Positions 4,320 to 8,675 of a DNA stretch of 8,675 bases are shown here, in pieces. Made by a program: the position numbers and the translations under genes. The stretch covers positions 1 to 8,675 of the forward strand of contig PMZX01000527.1 of NCBI GenBank assembly GCA_003170035.1, written 5' to 3'. This DNA is from Myxococcales bacterium. Lineage in GTDB: Bacteria > Myxococcota_A > Polyangia > Fen-1088. Below the pieces are notes generated by a model, which did no database searches, was not told where the DNA came from, and saw nothing but the letters and a program-made list of their open reading frames with translations. Position 1 is the first letter of the stretch. Each line of letters starts with the position of its first letter.

Positions 4320-7300
4320 CTACGCACCCGGTGGCGGCAGGAGCGGCTTGGAGATCGGGTGCCACAGGCCGTGCTGCTTGAAGCAGCCCCAGATCCAGCG
4401 CGACCAGCGTAGGACCGAGGCGGCCAACCAGAGGGCCCAGGTCAGCATGGCGGCGCGATAGACGAAAAGTGGCAACGAGAGCATCCAGGGTTGCGGCAGG
4501 ATCGGGCCACTGCGATCCTGGTACCAGGCCAGGTTGGTGGGCGGCGAATCGTCGCCCAGAATCTGCATGTCAGGCGGGCGCAGCAGGCCGTGCTCGACCG
4601 CGCTGTAGAGCATGGCGAGCGACGCCAGCACCAGGACCAGCAGCACGATCTGGCCCGCATCGTACAGCCAGCCGCGCGTTGTCCGTTCCGTTCGTGCCCG
4701 CCAGCCCAGGGCAAGCAGACACGCGGGCACCACCAGCGCCTGCACAGCGTTCAGTTGCAGCAGGCCCAGGCCGAGCAGCATGAAGTGGTGTGCGCGCAGC
4801 GGGGTCAGCTTGCTCCGGGCCAAAGCCCAGCCGAAGAGCAGCACCAGCACGGACATGAACCAGAAATGTACCGACGGTCCCAGCCGCGGACCGTTGAGCC
4901 AGACCAACCAGCGTGGCGCCCTCCCCAGTTCGAAAACGACGTTGGCATTGGCCGATGGCAGGCGCAGATCCACGGCCGGCGCGCGGAAGAGCAGCGACAG
5001 CCCGGCAGGCTGGCGCCAGTCGATCCTGAAGCTGTGCTTGCCCGGCGGCACGGTCAGCACCAGTTCCTGTCCCTCTTGTCGGACCACCTGGCTGCTACTG
5101 TCGAGACTGACCGACTCGACCGAAGCGCCAGGAGGCAGGGCGATCTTGTGCTGCGTGCCCCGACTGGAACGCAGTTCCAGCAACAGCGTCACCTGGCTGC
5201 TGCGCGTGCCGGGCGCCACTGTCAGGGTGCTGGCGTCGATGGTCAGGGTTTGGCCTGCCACGCCCTTGGGCTTGCTGAGCGCGATGTCGACCTCCTCGCC
5301 CGGCCAGGGCCGCCACTCGGGCACGCGCTCGGTCGAAGCCTGCGCGCGACGCACGGGCGGGATGCCGGTGAAGGTCGCGTGCCAGACGGCCCCCACTTGC
5401 ACCAGCCAGCTTTCCGACCAGCGCGACGCCGTGGTCGGATCAGCGCGAAGACGGATGGTCGTGGATTCGGCCAACGTGGACTCCCACGCGATCTCGTTGT
5501 CGCCGGGGGCGAAGCTCAGGCTGGCGGTGCCGCGCGCCTTTTCGACCCGAATGCCAGCCGTGGTCACTGATTCCCCGAGCAGCAGCGGAATCTCGATTAC
5601 GATGGGCGTACCCGCCGCCGACACGCGCGTGACCTTGGTGCGAACCTCCCACTTCAGACCCAGCACCAGGGTTCGTTGCACGTGAAGGAAGGGAGGCAAG
5701 CTGGGCGTCGTGTTCTCGCTCGTGGGACTGCCACTGGCGCCTGGTTCGCGCGACAGCAGCAGGCTCTCGTCGACCGCACCGTCCTCGTGGATGCCGTCCA
5801 GCCGGAAGCCGCGTACATTGGCGCTGGCGTGACGGGGCCGCATGGGCAGGGCAAGCTGGATGGTCTCGCGGCCGGGCAGCGGCCCCTGCAGTTCGACGGT
5901 GAAGACACCGGACACAAGCGCCAGCATCAGGTGGCCTTTCCCATCTCGCGCCAGCACGCCAGCCGACTTGCCGTCCACGCGCACGCTGGTGGGTGACCAG
6001 GTTGAGGCATCGCCAGGCAGCGGGATCGCGGTGGGTACAGCCGCGGACACGCGCAGGCGGATGCGCAGCTCGGCCGGCGCGGCGTCGACCGCCATTTCGT
6101 TGATCGCGGCGCAGTTGGGGTCGCACTCGGGCTTTTCCAGCAAGCGCTCCTTCAGATTGTCGAGCATTTCCTTGGGCGGGATTTCGCCTGCCCAGGCCAA
6201 GAGCGGCACCAGCAAGAAAAGTGTGGCCAGGCCCGCGACCAGTGGCTTGTGCCCAATCCAGCCGCTGCGCAGGTGCAGGGGCCGCCGCAACAGCAGCCAG
6301 GCGAGCAGCGTCACGAGCGCGATGCGGGCAAAGGCGAGCAGCCCGTTCAGCCATGGCGGCGCGAGATAGAAGTGCAGCATCTGCCCCTGGCTGACTGGAC
6401 CGTTGAAGGCTATCCAGGCCGTGCTTCCACTCCAGCGCGGCAAACCCTGGCCGGTCTGCACCACGACCGATGGATCGTATTGGAAGAGAGTTGGAGGCGG
6501 CAAGGCAGGCGCAGCCGTGCCGCCTCCGCCAGCCCCGGTGCCGACCAGGCCGAGACCGATCGTGCCCTGACCCTTGCTGCCAAGCCCGGCGATACCGTAA
6601 GCCTCACCGATCTGGACGCCAATCAGGTTGCCGGAGGCATCTTCTCCGGCGGCCATGTCGCGACCGAAAACGCTGACGGGGTTTTCCTTTGGACCTCTCA
6701 GACCGTACAGGCGCGCCTTTCCTTGCTCACCCTTGTGCCCGCGGCCGTCCCCCGCCTTCTTCAGCCAGTTCACTTCGCCATCCGTGCCCTCCAATCGGTC
6801 CTGCGAGCGACTTTCGCGGACGAGCATGGACACGGCCCTCTCATAGACTTCTCCGGCCGCGCTCCCAGCCACCTCCCTGTGCCTGGCTGTCGCCGAGAAC
6901 AGGCCTTGCCTTGCCTCGTCGATCGAGAACAACAGCAGCACCACGCCCATGGCCAGCCACGCCCCAATCCGGAGCACGCGCAGGCCGGTCAGTGCCGGCC
7001 TCCTGCTGACCACGCGCACGGCGATCTCGAACCCCAGCAGCACCAGCCACATGACCTGGGGTGCGTCGGGTTCGACCAGCGTCACGCCGAGCGCCAGCAG
7101 AGCCAGCGTGCCCGCGCGCCAGCCGTACAGTCGCCCGACCATCAAGGTGATGGCCAGCAGCAGAAACACGTCACCAAGCGACCAGGCGTCGAACCACGTG
7201 CCGGTGATCCGATCAGCGCCGCTGGCATGGAACAGCCGCCACCCGGCCGGAATCTTCAGCTTGGCGGTCGCGCTGTCGAAGTCGTGCGTGAAGCTGGTGG

Positions 7301-8609
7301 CTGGCACGGTGAACCGACCGCTTTCGATCCGGCTGTTCGCCTCGATGCTGGGCCAGCCGTTCCGGATCTCGACCCCGGCTCGGCCGTCGGCTTTCTCGCG
7401 GGTGATGAACTGGTCCTGGCCGCCGATGGCCACGCGGCCAAGGGTGGTTTCCGCACCCATCTCCAGGCGCCAGGCGCGCGTGAATGAGCCCGTGATGGTG
7501 TCGCTGACACTGTAGCCACCACCGTCAAAGTCGAGCCAGTAGGTGCGGCCAAGCGTCAGGCGATCGGGCGGCGGCTGAGCGTCGCCTCGACGCCGCTCGG
7601 TCAGGGTCAGGGTCGCGCCAGGCGCGAGCGCATAGGCGGGCAGGGCCTTCCACTCGTCGGGCAGCGTGGTCTGTGCCGGATCGATCTGGGGCACGCCGTC
7701 CACCACGACCTCGCGCAGTTCGGGCCGCGCCTCGAACACCCAGGCCTCGTCGCCCTCTTTCCACAACCCATCAGGACGGGGCCGCGTGATGAACCGGTCG
7801 GACAGCACGCGCTGGCCGCGCATCTCGATAGTCCAGGTTCCCGGCCGCGCCTGCACGCGCATGCGGCCGTCAGTCTCGAAACGCAGGGGCAAGCCGCTGT
7901 CGACCGCGACCGGCTCGAAGCCCGCGGGCATGGCTCGGCCGAGCAGCAGTTCGCGGCTCTTGCCCGAGACTGCCAGCACCAGGCGCGTGGTGAGCAGCAG
8001 CGGCACCTCGTCGGTGAGCTTGCGATGGACCGAGACATCCACGGTGTCCGCCTCGGTCTTCTCCTCGGCCTTGCGGCCCAGGAACACGCGGCCCTCGTCG
8101 TCGCGCAGGCCAAAGTCGATCTTCTTGCCCCGCACGACCAATTCCACCAGACCGGTCTCGACCGGCGCCTGCAGCGACTCGGGCAACGAATCCCAGCGGA
8201 ATCGGCCCGAGAGAACATGGCGGCCGGGCTGCAGCTTGAGCTTGGGCGCATCGCTTTCGTCCACCACCGGGGCGGGCCGGCCGTCCAGCCGGACATCGAG
8301 CGGCCAGTGGTCCTTGTCGCCGGGCAAGCCCACGAAGCCGGTGCGAAAGACCTGCCATTCCTGGCTGAAGCTGCCGCCGCGGTCGTCGAAGGTCAAAAGG
8401 AGGCGCGCCGGCCACGCGCACACGGGAGACGTCTCGCCCACAGGTGTGGGACAGCGGGTGGTCTTGCCCTCGTCGCTGTCCAGTATCCAACCCACCCACG
8501 GCTGCAACGCCGCGGGCACGACCGGCTGCCTCGGGGTCGGCGCCGCCGCAGTGAACCGACCCAGAAGACTCACGAGCACGAATGCGCTGAGGCAGGTTGT
8601 TCTGCGCAT
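4320..8609 (-). CDS. Giant uncharacterised inner-membrane protein with two large periplasmic domains and an AgmX-like Gly-rich module
   Basis: This gene encodes 1429 residues. I cannot assign a function. The signal peptide is residues 1-22 (basic MRR, hydrophobic core, AAA before Pro24). Residues 24-477 are beta-rich, with recurring PG-x-hydrophobic-x-W/R strands (for example PGRHVLSGRFRWD at 128-140 and PGTWTIEMRG at 256-265) and a Cys53/Cys64 pair. Four membrane helices follow (about 478-493, 497-512, 518-535, 545-562). A loop at 563-750 carries charged sequence and then a Gly-rich module (635-697). Two helices (about 752-774, 788-807) lead to a second beta-rich domain (808-1246), which opens with Cys829-DPN-Cys833. 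The C-terminal part has helices at about 1247-1264, 1274-1302 (long, maybe a hairpin), 1318-1337 and 1377-1400, and a basic tail. Positive charge at 775-787 and 1265-1272 places those loops in the cytoplasm, so both beta domains and the Gly-rich loop should be periplasmic. The ATG at 8609 is preceded by GGAGG eight bases upstream. I recall similar large hypothetical proteins in other Proteobacteria, without known role. Confidence 0.85.
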   Translation of the reverse strand: MRRTTCLSAFVLVSLLGRFTAAAPTPRQPVVPAALQPWVGWILDSDEGKTTRCPTPVGETSPVCAWPARLLLTFDDRGGSFSQEWQVFRTGFVGLPGDKDHWPLDVRLDGRPAPVVDESDAPKLKLQPGRHVLSGRFRWDSLPESLQAPVETGLVELVVRGKKIDFGLRDDEGRVFLGRKAEEKTEADTVDVSVHRKLTDEVPLLLTTRLVLAVSGKSRELLLGRAMPAGFEPVAVDSGLPLRFETDGRMRVQARPGTWTIEMRGQRVLSDRFITRPRPDGLWKEGDEAWVFEARPELREVVVDGVPQIDPAQTTLPDEWKALPAYALAPGATLTLTERRRGDAQPPPDRLTLGRTYWLDFDGGGYSVSDTITGSFTRAWRLEMGAETTLGRVAIGGQDQFITREKADGRAGVEIRNGWPSIEANSRIESGRFTVPATSFTHDFDSATAKLKIPAGWRLFHASGADRITGTWFDAWSLGDVFLLLAITLMVGRLYGWRAGTLALLALGVTLVEPDAPQVMWLVLLGFEIAVRVVSRRPALTGLRVLRIGAWLAMGVVLLLFSIDEARQGLFSATARHREVAGSAAGEVYERAVSMLVRESRSQDRLEGTDGEVNWLKKAGDGRGHKGEQGKARLYGLRGPKENPVSVFGRDMAAGEDASGNLIGVQIGEAYGIAGLGSKGQGTIGLGLVGTGAGGGGTAAPALPPPTLFQYDPSVVVQTGQGLPRWSGSTAWIAFNGPVSQGQMLHFYLAPPWLNGLLAFARIALVTLLAWLLLRRPLHLRSGWIGHKPLVAGLATLFLLVPLLAWAGEIPPKEMLDNLKERLLEKPECDPNCAAINEMAVDAAPAELRIRLRVSAAVPTAIPLPGDASTWSPTSVRVDGKSAGVLARDGKGHLMLALVSGVFTVELQGPLPGRETIQLALPMRPRHASANVRGFRLDGIHEDGAVDESLLLSREPGASGSPTSENTTPSLPPFLHVQRTLVLGLKWEVRTKVTRVSAAGTPIVIEIPLLLGESVTTAGIRVEKARGTASLSFAPGDNEIAWESTLAESTTIRLRADPTTASRWSESWLVQVGAVWHATFTGIPPVRRAQASTERVPEWRPWPGEEVDIALSKPKGVAGQTLTIDASTLTVAPGTRSSQVTLLLELRSSRGTQHKIALPPGASVESVSLDSSSQVVRQEGQELVLTVPPGKHSFRIDWRQPAGLSLLFRAPAVDLRLPSANANVVFELGRAPRWLVWLNGPRLGPSVHFWFMSVLVLLFGWALARSKLTPLRAHHFMLLGLGLLQLNAVQALVVPACLLALGWRARTERTTRGWLYDAGQIVLLVLVLASLAMLYSAVEHGLLRPPDMQILGDDSPPTNLAWYQDRSGPILPQPWMLSLPLFVYRAAMLTWALWLAASVLRWSRWIWGCFKQHGLWHPISKPLLPPPGA

Positions 8610-8617
8610 GGCCAGCA

Positions 8618-8622
8618 CCTCC
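8618..8622 (-). promoter_or_regulatory. Shine-Dalgarno sequence of the giant membrane-protein gene
   Basis: GGAGG on the minus strand lies eight bases before the ATG at 8609. An in-frame TTG at 8624 also opens the frame, but it would place the Shine-Dalgarno sequence inside the coding region. The ATG also gives a normal signal peptide beginning MRRTT, so it is preferred. Confidence 0.7.
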
Positions 8623-8675
8623 AATCGATAGACAGCGGTGCAGGCGCGAAGTTCCGGAGAATGTGGAATGGGTGT

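Noticed and set aside
4491..7487. Long plus-strand open frames (359, 357 and 412 codons) opposite the giant gene
   Set aside because: They are Arg/Gln/Pro/His-rich with no domains or signals and no ribosome sites. They are the usual antisense shadows of GC-rich codon-biased coding sequence.
8628..8655. An extracytoplasmic-sigma-like promoter upstream of the giant gene: GGAACTT (8655-8649), 16 bases, TCTAT (8632-8628)
   Set aside because: Spacing and -35 look good, but the predicted transcription start would fall at about 8621, inside the GGAGG ribosome site at 8622-8618, so the transcript would lose it. The match may be chance. Transcript start mapping would decide.

Overview
The window reads as a chromosome segment of a GC-rich bacterium of the Myxococcota (the old Deltaproteobacteria, myxobacterial side). 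The main evidence is a lipoprotein that joins Myxococcus-type cysteine-rich disulfide repeats to a fibro-slime domain. Supporting evidence is a glycine-rich module resembling that of the myxobacterial AgmX/GltJ proteins, and codons strongly biased to G/C at the third position in most genes. I see no tRNA, rRNA, CRISPR array, insertion sequence or phage gene.

Layout, left to right. (1) Positions 21-1171, minus strand: a two-gene unit encoding a lipoprotein metallo-beta-lactamase-fold hydrolase of the ComEC C-terminal type, then a 76-residue DUF3006-like protein, with a 4-base ATGA overlap. A further gene may begin at position 19 and leave the window. (2) Positions 1172-1366: no convincing gene. 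It holds a hairpin plus T6 that looks like an intrinsic terminator for the gene upstream of it, and a short tandem hexamer repeat. (3) Positions 1367-3301, minus strand: a 644-residue fibro-slime lipoprotein with four cysteine-rich repeats before and two after the central domain. (4) Positions 3302-3563: a divergent intergenic region with a perfect TATAAT, a tandem 14-base repeat and a terminator-like hairpin. (5) Positions 3564-4286, plus strand: a short-chain dehydrogenase/reductase. (6) Positions 4320-8609, minus strand: one very large uncharacterised inner-membrane protein of 1429 residues, convergent with the dehydrogenase gene.

Three of the five complete gene products carry an export signal: two lipoproteins and the large membrane protein, whose signal peptide is followed by two big beta-rich domains predicted to lie in the periplasm. 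The window is therefore mainly about the cell envelope. I see no sign that all these genes form one pathway; only the hydrolase and DUF3006 genes are clearly coupled.

The most unusual item is the 1429-residue protein, which carries an AgmX-like glycine-rich module in a loop between two clusters of membrane helices. I did not find a clear defence, conflict or biosynthetic system here. The remaining observations are regulatory-scale and modest.
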